Both the position numbers and the translations under genes were made by a program. A DNA stretch of 64,000 nt, taken from positions 3,844,001 to 3,908,000 of the forward strand of contig NZ_CP113063.1 in assembly GCF_026625785.1 (NCBI RefSeq), in the 5' to 3' direction. The notes under the pieces are model-generated. The model saw nothing but the letters and a program-made list of their open reading frames with translations, was not told the origin of the DNA and searched no databases. This document shows positions 1-7,874 of the stretch, in pieces (position 1 is the first letter of the stretch; each line of letters begins with the position of its first letter). Source of the DNA: Gordonia sp. SL306. Its GTDB lineage: Bacteria > Actinomycetota > Actinomycetes > Mycobacteriales > Mycobacteriaceae.

Positions 1-727
1 GGACGAGTCGCGCGACCGCCAGTCCCGGCTGGTCGCCGACGCGGGCCACGAGCTCCGGACACCCTTGACGTCGTTGCGCACCAATCTGGAACTGCTGATC
101 GCGTCCAGTGAACCCGGTGCCCCGGCGGTCCCGGCGCAGGACATGATCGAACTGCGCTCGGACGTGATGGCACAGATCGAGGAGCTCTCGACCCTGGTGG
201 GGGACCTGGTGGACCTCGCACGCGAAGAGGCGCCCGAGGTGGTGCACGAGGAGGTCGACCTCAACGAGGTCATCACTCGCAGTCTCGACCGCGTGCGACG
301 TCGCCGGCTCGACGTCGATTTCCAGACGAATCTGACGCCCTGGTACATCTTCGGCGAGGAGCACGGTCTGAACAGGGCCGTGCTCAACGTCCTCGACAAC
401 GCCGCCAAGTGGAGTCCGCGTGGCCGGCCGGTGCAGGTGCAACTCAGGCAGGTCGATGCCCGGACCGCGGAGCTGGTCGTCGCCGACGCCGGGCCCGGCA
501 TCCCGGAAGAGGACCGGGACCTGGTGTTCGAGCGGTTCTACCGGTCAACCCAGTCGAGGTCGATGCCCGGTTCGGGATTGGGCCTGGCAATCGTGCGCCA
601 GGTGGTCGCGAGGCACGGCGGCACTGTCCGGGCCGAACAATCCGAGACCGGGGGAGCGTTGATCCGCATGGCGTTGCCGGGGAGCCCGACGCCCGAGGAA
701 CCTTCCCCACAGGTCGTTCGTCATTAG
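1..727 (+). CDS. mprB: Sensor histidine kinase MprB, C-terminal part (5' end outside window)
   Basis: Transmembrane two-component kinase that senses envelope stress and phosphorylates MprA. The gene is cut by the left edge and reads in frame from base 2. The dimerisation/phosphoacceptor helix is at once visible (AGHELRTPLTSLRTNLE; His is the phosphoacceptor). The ATPase domain follows, with the N box (NVLDNAAKWSP), G1 (DAGPGIPEED), F box (FERFYR) and G2 (GSGLGLAIVRQVV). The sensor, membrane segments and HAMP domain are missing because of the edge. The MprB name rests on the following genes: pepD and moaB2, the same order as Rv0982-Rv0984 in M. tuberculosis. Kinase assignment is firm; the specific name is inferred from context. 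Confidence 0.9.
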   Translation, partial: DESRDRQSRLVADAGHELRTPLTSLRTNLELLIASSEPGAPAVPAQDMIELRSDVMAQIEELSTLVGDLVDLAREEAPEVVHEEVDLNEVITRSLDRVRRRRLDVDFQTNLTPWYIFGEEHGLNRAVLNVLDNAAKWSPRGRPVQVQLRQVDARTAELVVADAGPGIPEEDRDLVFERFYRSTQSRSMPGSGLGLAIVRQVVARHGGTVRAEQSETGGALIRMALPGSPTPEEPSPQVVRH

Positions 728-730
728 TGT

Positions 731-763
731 GAACAGGCCTCGACGGTGCGAACAGTCCTCGAC
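731..763. promoter_or_regulatory. Tandem direct repeat upstream of pepD, possible response-regulator site
   Basis: Two copies of GAACAG-N-CCTCGAC lie at 731-744 and 750-763, 19 bp apart, in the gap between mprB and pepD. OmpR-class regulators such as MprA bind tandem direct repeats, and pepD is a known MprAB target in mycobacteria. The repeat is seen; its role as an MprA site is inference, and the motif has not been matched to the published MprA box. Confidence 0.35.
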
Positions 764-895
764 TTCGCCCCTCGCGGTACGCACCTGATCCCCTAGGGTT
801 GAAGATCGGATCGGTGCAGTGTGTCGGCACGGGCCGCGACAGTCGGGAGATCGCCGGATTCGGGCGGCGACATGGAGAGAACTGAGGACGACGAG

Positions 896-2305
896 ATGAC
901 GAGTGGCGGTTCGCAGGGCGATCCGTACGGCACCGGGAGTGGAGCCGGCCAGAATCCGTACGGCTCACCGGGGCAGCAGCCGACGCCGGGGTACGGGTCG
1001 AATCCGTACGCCCCTGGTCCGTCTCCCCAGGATGCGAACACCTACGGCCATCACGCCGCGTCCACCCCGCCGTACTCAGACCCGTATGGAGCGCAGGCGT
1101 CCGCGCCGTTCCCGGCTCAGCCTCAGTACGCGGCGGGTCCCGGCGGGCCGATGCCTCCGGGTGGGCCGCCCTACGGAGGCGATCCTGCGCCGCGCAAGAA
1201 ATCGGGGGCAGGCGGCAAGGCCGCGCTGATCGTGGGTGCGGTGGTGCTCGCGTTGGTTGCAGGCGGTGTCGGTGGCGCGATCGGTGCCAACGTCGCCGAC
1301 GATTCGTCGTCCACGGCACACAACGAACCACTGGGCGGAGACCCGAACAGCGGTTCTCAGGGGCAGGTGGAGGCCCCGGCAGGATCCGTGCAGGAGGTCG
1401 CTGCCAATGTGCTCCCGTCGGTCGTCTCGATCATCGTGCGGTCGGGGAATGCGGAGGGCAGCGGGTCGGGCGTGGTGTTGTCCGACGACGGCGTGATCAT
1501 GACCAACAACCACGTCGTGACCGAAGGTGGTGCCACCCGGGCCGGCGACCTGCTGGTGATCTTCTCCGACGGATCGCGCGCGCCCGCCCGGGTACTCGGT
1601 GCCGACTCGGTGTCCGACATCGCGGTGATCAAGGTCGAGAAGACCGGACTCAAGCCGATCAACGTGGGGACCTCGAACAATCTCGCGGTCGGCCAGGACG
1701 TCATCGCCATCGGTGCGCCACTGGGTCTCGAGGGGACCGTCACCACCGGCATCATCAGCGCGCTGAACCGCCCGGTGTCGACGTCCAAGGAGACCGGTGG
1801 GACCACCTCGGTGATCGATGCCATCCAGACCGACGCCGCCATCAACCCCGGCAACTCCGGTGGTGCCCTGGTCAACGCCAAGGGCGCGCTGATCGGCGTC
1901 AACACCGCGATCGCGACGTTGGGGTCGTCCGCCGAACAGCAGGGCGGCAGTATCGGGCTCGGCTTCGCGATACCCATCGATCAGGCGATCCGCGTGGCCA
2001 ACGAGTTGCGGGACACCGGCAAGGCGACCCAGGCAGGTCTCGGGGTGTCGGTGCGGGCCAACACCGAACTCGAGCAGCCCGGCGCCTACATCTCCGACGT
2101 GACAGCAGGCGGACCCGCGGCCAAAGCCGGGATACCGACCGGCGCGGTGGTCACCAAGGTCGACGATCGCAACATCGCCAGCGGTGATGCACTGGTGGCG
2201 GCAATCCGGTCACACGCACCGGGCGACACGGTCACGATCACATACGTCGTCAACGGACAGACCCGGACCGCGCAGGTCACCTTGGAGACCCTGCAGACCG
2301 GCTAG
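896..2305 (+). CDS. pepD: Membrane-anchored HtrA-like serine protease PepD
   Basis: Trypsin-fold DegP/HtrA protease that acts outside the membrane on misfolded envelope proteins and feeds back on the MprAB/SigE stress response. The 469-residue product has a Gly/Pro/Tyr-rich cytoplasmic N-terminus, one membrane helix at about residues 108-130, the protease domain and a C-terminal PDZ domain (about 375-465). The triad is visible: His206 in TNNHVV, Asp241 in VSDIAVIKV, Ser321 in NPGNSGGALV. The ATG at 896 is preferred because GAGG lies 8 nt upstream; an in-frame ATG at 872 and GTG at 821 are alternatives. It follows mprB and precedes moaB2, as in mycobacteria. Confidence 0.93.
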   Translation: MTSGGSQGDPYGTGSGAGQNPYGSPGQQPTPGYGSNPYAPGPSPQDANTYGHHAASTPPYSDPYGAQASAPFPAQPQYAAGPGGPMPPGGPPYGGDPAPRKKSGAGGKAALIVGAVVLALVAGGVGGAIGANVADDSSSTAHNEPLGGDPNSGSQGQVEAPAGSVQEVAANVLPSVVSIIVRSGNAEGSGSGVVLSDDGVIMTNNHVVTEGGATRAGDLLVIFSDGSRAPARVLGADSVSDIAVIKVEKTGLKPINVGTSNNLAVGQDVIAIGAPLGLEGTVTTGIISALNRPVSTSKETGGTTSVIDAIQTDAAINPGNSGGALVNAKGALIGVNTAIATLGSSAEQQGGSIGLGFAIPIDQAIRVANELRDTGKATQAGLGVSVRANTELEQPGAYISDVTAGGPAAKAGIPTGAVVTKVDDRNIASGDALVAAIRSHAPGDTVTITYVVNGQTRTAQVTLETLQTG

Positions 2306-2344
2306 ACCCACGCACCATCTCCGCAGGGAACAGAAAGGCAGAGC

Positions 2345-2938
2345 ATGAGCGACACAGGATCCACCGCCATCGACCCCGACGACGTGGTGGCCGCTGACGC
2401 GGCGGCACGCGAGTTCGTCGCGCGCCACCGCGACGATGACGTACGCATCTCTCCGAGCGGCGACGAGATCGGGCGCGCACTGGTCGTGGTCGTCGACGAT
2501 CGGGCGGCACACGGGGAAGATCAGAGCCTTCTCGGCCCACTCGTGGGTGAACTCCTCGGCGAGGCCGGCTTCCATGTGGATGCGACTGTCGCCGTGTCCG
2601 GCGACGAGGTCGAGATCCGCAACGCGCTCAACACCGCCGTGATCGGCGGCGTGGATCTCGTGGTGTCGGTCGGTGGGGTCGGCGTGGGTGCGCGCGACGT
2701 GACACCCGAGGCGACCGAACAGGTCCTCGATCGCCGGCTGCGGGGCATCGAAGAGGCCGTCCGGAGTTCCGGACTGGCCGCAGGCGCCACCGACGGTGGA
2801 CTCTCGCGGGGTCTTGCCGGGATCTCCGGGCAGACGCTCGTGGTGAACCTGGCGAACTCGCGGGCAGCAGTGCGTGACGGCATGGCCACGGTCGCCCCGC
2901 TGGCCCAGCACGTCATCGAGGCCATCAGCGAATTCTGA
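2345..2938 (+). CDS. moaB2: MoaB/Mog-family molybdopterin-binding protein
   Basis: MogA/MoaB-fold protein (197 residues), expected to act in molybdenum cofactor synthesis by adenylylating molybdopterin. The fold signature is present: a GALVVVVDDR-like first strand, the VSVGGVGVGARDVTPEA segment corresponding to the family TGGTG...RD.TPEA loop, and a late GLAGISGQTLVVNLANS stretch matching the conserved G.G..G..LI.NLPGS region. The family's TGGTG reads SVGGVGVG here. It starts 39 nt after pepD, with an AGGCAGAGC-type ribosome site, and is probably co-transcribed with it. This is the orthologue of Rv0984 by position. Why a Mog-like gene sits with an envelope-stress operon is unknown. Confidence 0.85.
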   Translation: MSDTGSTAIDPDDVVAADAAAREFVARHRDDDVRISPSGDEIGRALVVVVDDRAAHGEDQSLLGPLVGELLGEAGFHVDATVAVSGDEVEIRNALNTAVIGGVDLVVSVGGVGVGARDVTPEATEQVLDRRLRGIEEAVRSSGLAAGATDGGLSRGLAGISGQTLVVNLANSRAAVRDGMATVAPLAQHVIEAISEF

Positions 2939-2963
2939 CCCGCTCGACGACGCCGAGACCCTC

Positions 2964-3176
2964 ATGGAACGCAATTCGGACAACTCCCCGGAATCGCCGA
3001 TGACCAGCGATTCCGGGGAGGTTTCGCGTCCGCGTGACACCTGGCGGACAAAGGCGAAAATCGATGACGTCTTCGGCGCCGACCTTCCTGAGGTAACATC
3101 CGATGAGTGTGATCAAGGTCACACGGGCGTATCTCGGGACTGGTATGAAGCCAATCGCCCGCCGCATTACGAATAG
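2964..3176 (+). CDS. Small conserved actinobacterial protein
   Basis: A 70-residue acidic protein reading MERNSDNSPESPMTSDSG to WYEANRPPHYE. It has no Cys motif, membrane segment or signal peptide. The C-terminal half (DDVFGADLPEVTSDE ... WYEANRPPHY) resembles a small uncharacterised protein I recall from other Mycobacteriales genomes, which is why it is called as a gene. It begins 25 nt after moaB2 and could share its transcript; a second in-frame ATG at 3000 is also possible. Function unknown. The family recollection is from memory, not a search. Confidence 0.6.
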   Translation: MERNSDNSPESPMTSDSGEVSRPRDTWRTKAKIDDVFGADLPEVTSDECDQGHTGVSRDWYEANRPPHYE

Positions 3177-3563
3177 CCCAGCTACCTGCTGACATGGCTG
3201 ACGCAGCGTGTTTTCCTTCCGTTAACATTCGCTCATCTAGGAATAGTGAATGTGAAGTTCAAGATCACCAGTCTTCGTTTTACGACGCGCGAGAACGCAT
3301 CTGTTGCTGGTCTCGATCTCGCTCCGATAACGTTCGCAGCGACGAAACTCGGTACTCGCGACGAGCACCGACGGGGAGTCCTGCGATCTGTCGCGAATGA
3401 CAACGCAGCAGTGACCAGGGGTGTGCGGAAGGCGACTTCCAGCCAACCGGAACCGGATCTGGGTTCGGTTGCGGGGCGGGGGTCCGCAGCCCACAAGGGT
3501 CGACCTGCCCGGCACGTGGTTGTGCCGGGTGGGATAACAACCGAATCCTGTGAGAGGGAACGA
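3177..3563 (+). promoter_or_regulatory. Long leader of the porin pair with a hairpin next to the ribosome site
   Basis: This 387-bp gap has no convincing gene: an open frame runs in from 3246 but has atypical composition and no homology I recognise. A perfect hairpin CCCGGCAC-gtggtt-GTGCCGGG lies at 3508-3529, followed 23 nt later by the GAGAGGGAA ribosome site of the first porin. An AT-richer stretch around 3223-3250 is the likeliest promoter area. A role of the hairpin in mRNA stability or translation is inference. Confidence 0.45.
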
Positions 3564-4208
3564 ATGAGCAAGTTCAGCAAGCTCGGGCTGCGCCGCGTTG
3601 TTGGTGCAGGCGCCGTCGCCGCGGTGGCGGCAGTTGGCCTGGCCGGCATGGGGGCGGGAAACGCTGCGGCAGTCGGCCTGCCGAATGGCTACAAGAATGC
3701 CGTGGGTGTCGATGGTGAATCCCTGCAGACGTGGCGTACCGGTGAGTCGGCGCTGCCGGCTCCGTCCGTCGCGAACAACGGCGCGGGACGCGCAGCAGTC
3801 GTGTCCGGTACCTACCGGGCCAAGGCGAGCGCAGGCGTGGCCGGCAACATCGCGGTCAAGGTGCTCGTGGGCTGCCAGGTGGACATCACCGGCCTCGAGG
3901 GCGGACTCTCCGGCAGCATCACTGAGGCGCTCAGCCCCTCGCTGTCCGGATCGTTGACCCTCCCGCTGAACCCGGGCCAGGTGGTCGTCGCCGATGTCAC
4001 CGACAAGGACATCAAGGACGGCGGCGTCGCGGCCATCCAGCTCGACAAGTTCGCGATCGACGTCCAGAACTGTGGCGGTTACGCATCCGCACGGACCATC
4101 GTCAAGACGGTCGGCGCCAAGGGCTACAACACCGACGACGGCACCGTCAACGGTGAAGGCTCGTACATCCAGTCCACCCTCTACGGCAAGCCCTTCAGCC
4201 TCAACTGA
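3564..4208 (+). CDS. MspA-family outer-membrane (mycomembrane) porin
   Basis: Secreted porin forming a water-filled channel through the mycolic-acid outer membrane for small hydrophilic solutes. The 214-residue precursor has a Sec signal peptide (RRVVGAGAVAAVAAVGLAGM ... GNAAAVGLP; cleavage near residue 36) and a beta-rich mature part that starts LPNGYKN, carries two Cys (VGCQVDITG and VQNCGGYAS) and ends YGKPFSLN, the family's typical terminus. The ATG at 3564 is chosen because GAGAGGGAA precedes it and the signal peptide begins there. A second paralogue follows 70 nt downstream. Such pairs form hetero-oligomers in Nocardia (NfpA/NfpB); hetero-oligomerisation here is inference. Confidence 0.9.
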   Translation: MSKFSKLGLRRVVGAGAVAAVAAVGLAGMGAGNAAAVGLPNGYKNAVGVDGESLQTWRTGESALPAPSVANNGAGRAAVVSGTYRAKASAGVAGNIAVKVLVGCQVDITGLEGGLSGSITEALSPSLSGSLTLPLNPGQVVVADVTDKDIKDGGVAAIQLDKFAIDVQNCGGYASARTIVKTVGAKGYNTDDGTVNGEGSYIQSTLYGKPFSLN

Positions 4209-4278
4209 CCGGGCGCAGACAACTCAGCAGTTCTGACTTATCTGCCCCGAGCAGATTGATATTCCACGAAGGGGAATC

Positions 4279-4947
4279 ATGAAGAAGATCAACACTCGCG
4301 TGGCCGCTGGAGTCGGCCTCGCCGGTGCCGTGGTGGTGGGCCTGAGCAGCCTCGGTGCGGGTGGCGCCGCGGCCGGTGCGTTGCCCGGCGGCTATGTCAG
4401 CAAGACCCTGGTCGACGGCACCCCGGTGACCGTTCGTCTGTTCGACGAGTTCGTGAACGTCCAGAAGGCCGTCACCAACGTGCAGACCAGCCGTGAAGCG
4501 TGGCTGTCCGGCAAGGTGAAGGTGACCGTCGGCGGCAAGGCGGAGGGCGGCTCTATCGCCGGTGGCTACCTCGTGGGTTGCCAGGTGAACTTCGGTGCGG
4601 GCGCTGAAGGTGGCGCGGGCGTCGAGGTCGCGCCGTCGAGCGGTGGCGGAGCCACCGCAACTCCGTCGGGCAATGCCGGTGGTGGCTTCACCCTCGGACC
4701 CGGCCAGGCGAGCTACGTGCCGATCATCGACACCACCTCGGGTGACAGCACGGCGTACAAGGACTACACCGTCAACGATTACAGCTTCAAGGGCAAGACG
4801 GGCGGCGTCGCCTACAGCCAGGAGCGGTTCAAGATGGACGGCTGTGCCGGCTACGCCTCGGCCAAGGCCAAGATCAAGGTCACCGTCAACACCGATTCGG
4901 TGAAGGGTGTCATCACCCTGTACGGCAAGCCCTTCAGCCTGGGCTGA
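4279..4947 (+). CDS. MspA-family porin, second paralogue
   Basis: Second channel-forming porin of the pair, 222 residues, with a signal peptide (AAGVGLAGAVVVGLSSLGAG) and mature start LPGGYVSKT. It shares with its neighbour the paired Cys residues (VGCQVNFG and MDGCAGYAS) and the ending YGKPFSLG. It differs by a Gly/Ala/Thr/Ser-rich insertion at about residues 112-138 (PSSGGGATATPSG), which would fall in a loop of the barrel. AAGGGGAATC precedes the ATG as ribosome site. The downstream terminator at 4991-5030 suggests the two porins form one transcription unit. Family firm, partner relationship inferred. Confidence 0.9.
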   Translation: MKKINTRVAAGVGLAGAVVVGLSSLGAGGAAAGALPGGYVSKTLVDGTPVTVRLFDEFVNVQKAVTNVQTSREAWLSGKVKVTVGGKAEGGSIAGGYLVGCQVNFGAGAEGGAGVEVAPSSGGGATATPSGNAGGGFTLGPGQASYVPIIDTTSGDSTAYKDYTVNDYSFKGKTGGVAYSQERFKMDGCAGYASAKAKIKVTVNTDSVKGVITLYGKPFSLG

Positions 4948-4990
4948 TCTGACTGCCGGGTCGGTCATCGACCCACAACTGAACAACCGC

Positions 4991-5030
4991 GACAGGGCGG
5001 GATCGGAGATTCATCCGATCCCGCCCTGTC
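4991..5030 (+). terminator. Terminator after the porin pair
   Basis: A perfect 17-bp stem (GACAGGGCGGGATCGGA and its complement) with a 6-nt loop starts 43 nt after the second porin. There is no U tract, as is common in actinobacteria. Confidence 0.85.
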
Positions 5031-5131
5031 GTCGTCGTAAGAGTGGTTGTCGGAGTGCCAGGAAGGCGATGACCGCGTGCGGCTAGAGTCGCGCACGGCG
5101 GCGGGTTCCCGCCGGATGTGAGGAGGTCCTG

Positions 5132-6946
5132 GTGTCGACAACGGGTGACGTCGTGGATGAGGGATATCAGGATTCGATCGACGCACATCCCGCGGCACTC
5201 AACGTCGTGACCGCGATGCGTCGTTTTGCCCCGGTCATGCATGGTCAGCGGTGGAAGCTCGCAGTCTCGGTGCTGCTCTTCTTCATCGAGGTGGGCACCA
5301 GCGTCGTCACGGTCGCGGTGTTCGCGGACATCGTCGACAACGTGCTCGTCGCCGGTGACCTCTCGGCGCTCTGGTGGCCGTTGGGGATCTGGGCCGCGGT
5401 GTCGCTGGTCGGCGCGGCGGCCTCCTACGGCGGGACCGTGATCTCCGGTCTGGTCGCCGAACGAACACTCCTGCGGCTGCGCGACCGTCTCTACGCCCAC
5501 ACACAACAACTGGCCCCGCATACGCGTAGGCAGTTCGAGACCGGCGACCTGATCGCGCGGCACAGCGGCGACGTCGACGAGATCGAACACCTGGTGTCCT
5601 CGGGCGTGGTGGCCGGAACGCTGGCGATCGGCAGCGCGATCATCTACGCCGTCGCGGCGTTTGTGACGCGATGGGATCTGGCGCTGCTCGCCTTTGTCCT
5701 CGCCCCCCTGCTGTGGGTGGTCTCCCGCTGGTTCGGCCGGGTCGTCAAGACCGCCGCGCGGCGTGAGCGGAAGGCCAACGGCCGCATCAGCTCTCGGATC
5801 CAGGAGGGCATCACCCACGCGATATCGATCCAGGCCGACAACCAGGGCGAGCGTGACCGTCGAAAGGTTCTGCGGGAGAGCCGTATCTGGCGTAACGCGC
5901 GGGTGTCGGAACTCAAGGCCAATGCGGCCTTCTCGGAGACCGTCACCGTCGTGGAGATGCTCTGCATGATGGCGGTCCTCGCGGTGGGAGCGTGGCAGAT
6001 CTCGCGCGGCGTCGCCAGTGTGGGAACCCTGATCGCTCTGACCGGCTACCTCGGCTACATGTATCCGCACATCCAGACCCTCGGTGGCCTCGTGGTGTCG
6101 GTGACCTCGGCCACGGCGAGCGCCGAACGCGTCGCCGAGGTGCTCGACGCGCCCATCGGCATCACCGACACGGCGGAGCCGGAACTCTCGGAGGCCGACG
6201 CCCTGGCCGGCAGCGATGCAGATGCCGCCGACGTCCATCCCGACGCAGACGTCGACGAGCGGTCGGCGGGACCGGTGGCATCCGCGGTGTCCGTGCACGT
6301 GGACCGGGTCAGCTTCGCCTATCCCGATTCGGACCGTCTGGTCCTCGACGATGTGGACCTCACCATCGAGTCGGGCGACTTTGTCGCACTCCTGGGTGCG
6401 AGTGGCTCTGGCAAGAGCACGCTGATGTATCTGATGCTGCGCTTCTACGACCCGGTGGCCGGTGCGATCCGATTCAACGACACCGACATCCGCTCGATGA
6501 GCCTGCGACAGTTGCGCGCCCACATGGCCGTCCTGCCCCAACGCGTCGCGCTGTTCAACGCGTCGATCGCCGACAACATCCGATACGGGCGACCGGACGC
6601 GACCGACGAACAGGTTCTGGCGGCGGCGACCGCGGCCGACGCGGCGGGTTTCGTCGGTGAGTTGCCGGACGGACTCGATACCCAGCTGCGCGACGGCGGC
6701 GCCAACCTGTCCGGCGGCCAGCAGCAACGGATCGGGCTGGCCCGTGCCTTTCTGCGCGACACCCCGCTGCTGATTCTCGACGAGCCGACGACGGGCCTCG
6801 ATGACGCCACCACACAGCGTGTGATGGCACCGCTCGAGAGGTTGGCCCGATCGCGCACGACCGTGCTCATCACTCATGACGACAAGGTGGCCGCGGTGGC
6901 CGACTACACGCTCACGGTTCGCGACGGGACGATCCGGCGCCGCTGA
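5132..6946 (+). CDS. ABC exporter half-transporter (fused membrane and ATPase domains)
   Basis: Type IV ABC exporter of the MsbA/multidrug class, 604 residues, working as a dimer in the cytoplasmic membrane; substrate unknown. Residues about 30-335 form the six-helix membrane domain. A variable acidic linker (about 345-385, rich in Asp/Glu/Ala) precedes the ATPase domain, which has Walker A GASGSGKST (about 423), signature LSGGQQQR (about 527), Walker B LLILDEPTTGLD (about 547) and the switch His in LITHDD. The GTG at 5132 follows GAGGAGG. The gene stands alone between two terminators. The signature has Gln-rich QQQR, normal for exporters. Confidence 0.9.
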   Translation: MSTTGDVVDEGYQDSIDAHPAALNVVTAMRRFAPVMHGQRWKLAVSVLLFFIEVGTSVVTVAVFADIVDNVLVAGDLSALWWPLGIWAAVSLVGAAASYGGTVISGLVAERTLLRLRDRLYAHTQQLAPHTRRQFETGDLIARHSGDVDEIEHLVSSGVVAGTLAIGSAIIYAVAAFVTRWDLALLAFVLAPLLWVVSRWFGRVVKTAARRERKANGRISSRIQEGITHAISIQADNQGERDRRKVLRESRIWRNARVSELKANAAFSETVTVVEMLCMMAVLAVGAWQISRGVASVGTLIALTGYLGYMYPHIQTLGGLVVSVTSATASAERVAEVLDAPIGITDTAEPELSEADALAGSDADAADVHPDADVDERSAGPVASAVSVHVDRVSFAYPDSDRLVLDDVDLTIESGDFVALLGASGSGKSTLMYLMLRFYDPVAGAIRFNDTDIRSMSLRQLRAHMAVLPQRVALFNASIADNIRYGRPDATDEQVLAAATAADAAGFVGELPDGLDTQLRDGGANLSGGQQQRIGLARAFLRDTPLLILDEPTTGLDDATTQRVMAPLERLARSRTTVLITHDDKVAAVADYTLTVRDGTIRRR

Positions 6947-6976
6947 TCGCGGGCATGTGACGACCCATTGACACGA

Positions 6977-7012
6977 CGAAGGCCCCGTCGCAGACATGCG
7001 ACGGGGCCTTCG
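6977..7012. terminator. Bidirectional terminator between the ABC exporter and a minus-strand miniprotein gene
   Basis: Perfect 16-bp stem CGAAGGCCCCGTCGCA / complement with a GACA loop. It lies 30 nt after the exporter stop and 13 nt after the stop of the convergent small gene, so it can serve both. Confidence 0.85.
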
Positions 7013-7024
7013 GTCCGGTTCTGA

Positions 7025-7183
7025 TCAGCTACCGAAGAAGAACGGCGGCATCGGACGGCGCGGCGGGCGCGGTGCCGGGCGCGGTCCGGGTCCGGGACGG
7101 GGTCCCGGGTGCGGGCCCCCGTGCGGATGCGGGGCGCGATGCGGCGGCATCGGATGACGGGGTCCTCGATGACCTCGTGGCAT
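7025..7183 (-). CDS. Pro/Arg/His-rich miniprotein ending in FFFGS
   Basis: A 52-residue basic peptide, MPRGHRGPRHPMPPHRAPHP at the start and PRRPMPPFFFGS at the end, with Pro, Arg, His and Gly making up most of it. No signal peptide or membrane helix. The start is well supported: GGGAGG lies 6 nt before the ATG, and a strong terminator begins 12 nt after the stop. A second gene of the same design lies at 7555-7677 on the same strand (shared ending F-F-G-S, same Pro/Arg body). The pairing, ribosome sites and terminators argue that both are expressed. I do not recognise a function; a membrane, nucleic-acid or MscL-related role would be guesswork. Confidence 0.65.
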   Translation of the reverse strand: MPRGHRGPRHPMPPHRAPHPHGGPHPGPRPGPGPRPAPRPPRRPMPPFFFGS

Positions 7184-7485
7184 GGTGTTCCTCCCTTGAC
7201 ACTGCGGTCCGCCCTATGTCGGACCGTCTGTGTGGCGCCCTGGCCGCGAATTGAGCCGGGGGCCACAAGGAGAGAAGGTAACAGTTCGGCAACGGCCGCT
7301 CAACGATCCTGCTTTGATCGTGGGGCCCTCTGCTTGAAGGTGAAAGCTACTCTGTAGCAATGTATTTCGGCTGCAGCCCGCTCGTGGAAGGCCGGGAATG
7401 CGCGTTCTGTGACATACCTGTGAATGCCACTGTGAGTCCGCTGTGAATCTGCGACTGTCGATGACGTCGCACGTCACGGACGGCG
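7184..7485. other. Intergenic region between the two miniprotein genes
   Basis: About 300 bp without a convincing gene on either strand. It should hold the promoter of the miniprotein gene ending at 7183. A small hairpin ACGATC-N7-GATCGT is at 7303-7321. Nothing else recognised. Confidence 0.5.
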
Positions 7486-7523
7486 ACGGCACGGGCCCGG
7501 CGGGGGAGGCGGGCCCGTGCCGT
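7486..7523 (-). terminator. Terminator of the second miniprotein gene
   Basis: 13-bp perfect stem (ACGGCACGGGCCC / complement) with a 12-nt loop, 31 nt downstream of the stop at 7555 on the minus strand. Confidence 0.7.
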
Positions 7524-7554
7524 GCTGTCGTCGGGCCGGTGAGCCGGCCCGCGG

Positions 7555-7677
7555 TCAGCTCCCGAAGAAGGGGAACGGGAACGCGCGCTGGCGCGGACGG
7601 CGCGGCGCCGGGCGCTGCGGCTGACGCGGCGCGGGACGATGATTGTTACGGCCCTGGGGGCCCGGCTTCTGCGGCAT
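7555..7677 (-). CDS. Pro/Arg/Gln-rich miniprotein ending in FPFFGS
   Basis: A 40-residue very basic peptide: MPQKPGPQGRNNHRPAPRQP then a Pro/Arg-rich middle and the end RAFPFPFFGS. It is a paralogue in design of the product at 7025-7183, sharing a Pro/Arg-rich body and an aromatic Phe-Phe-Gly-Ser terminus. GGAGG lies 11 nt before the ATG, a little far but usable, and a 13-bp stem terminator follows the stop. It lies between mscL and its paralogue, all on the minus strand but separated by terminators. Too short for ordinary gene callers. Function unknown. Confidence 0.6.
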   Translation of the reverse strand: MPQKPGPQGRNNHRPAPRQPQRPAPRRPRQRAFPFPFFGS

Positions 7678-7831
7678 ATCTTCTGCAACCTCCGTGTGTC
7701 GGTGTATCTCAGTCGTCCGGCCGACTTGCTCCGGACTCCAGTGACACTAGGGACGCAACCTTGTGGTTCCCTGGCTCGCGAGCTGGCAAAGCGCTGGGAG
7801 CCAACGCATGTGCGCGTCCATGCCGAAGAGG

Positions 7832-7864
7832 TCGGGCCGCGCTCCGGTGGGAAGCGCGGCCCGA
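7832..7864 (-). terminator. Terminator after mscL
   Basis: 12-bp perfect stem TCGGGCCGCGCT / AGCGCGGCCCGA with a 9-nt loop, 10 nt beyond the mscL stop. Confidence 0.75.
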
Positions 7865-7874
7865 GTCGTCGAGG

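Noticed and set aside
3246..3563. N-terminal extension of the first porin from an upstream GTG
   Set aside because: It would place about 106 charged residues before a clean signal peptide; the ATG at 3564 has a good ribosome site.
4934..6997. 687-codon open frame on the minus strand across the ABC exporter
   Set aside because: It is the antisense shadow of a clear ABC exporter with all motifs; the product is low-complexity and has no family features. High GC leaves such frames open.
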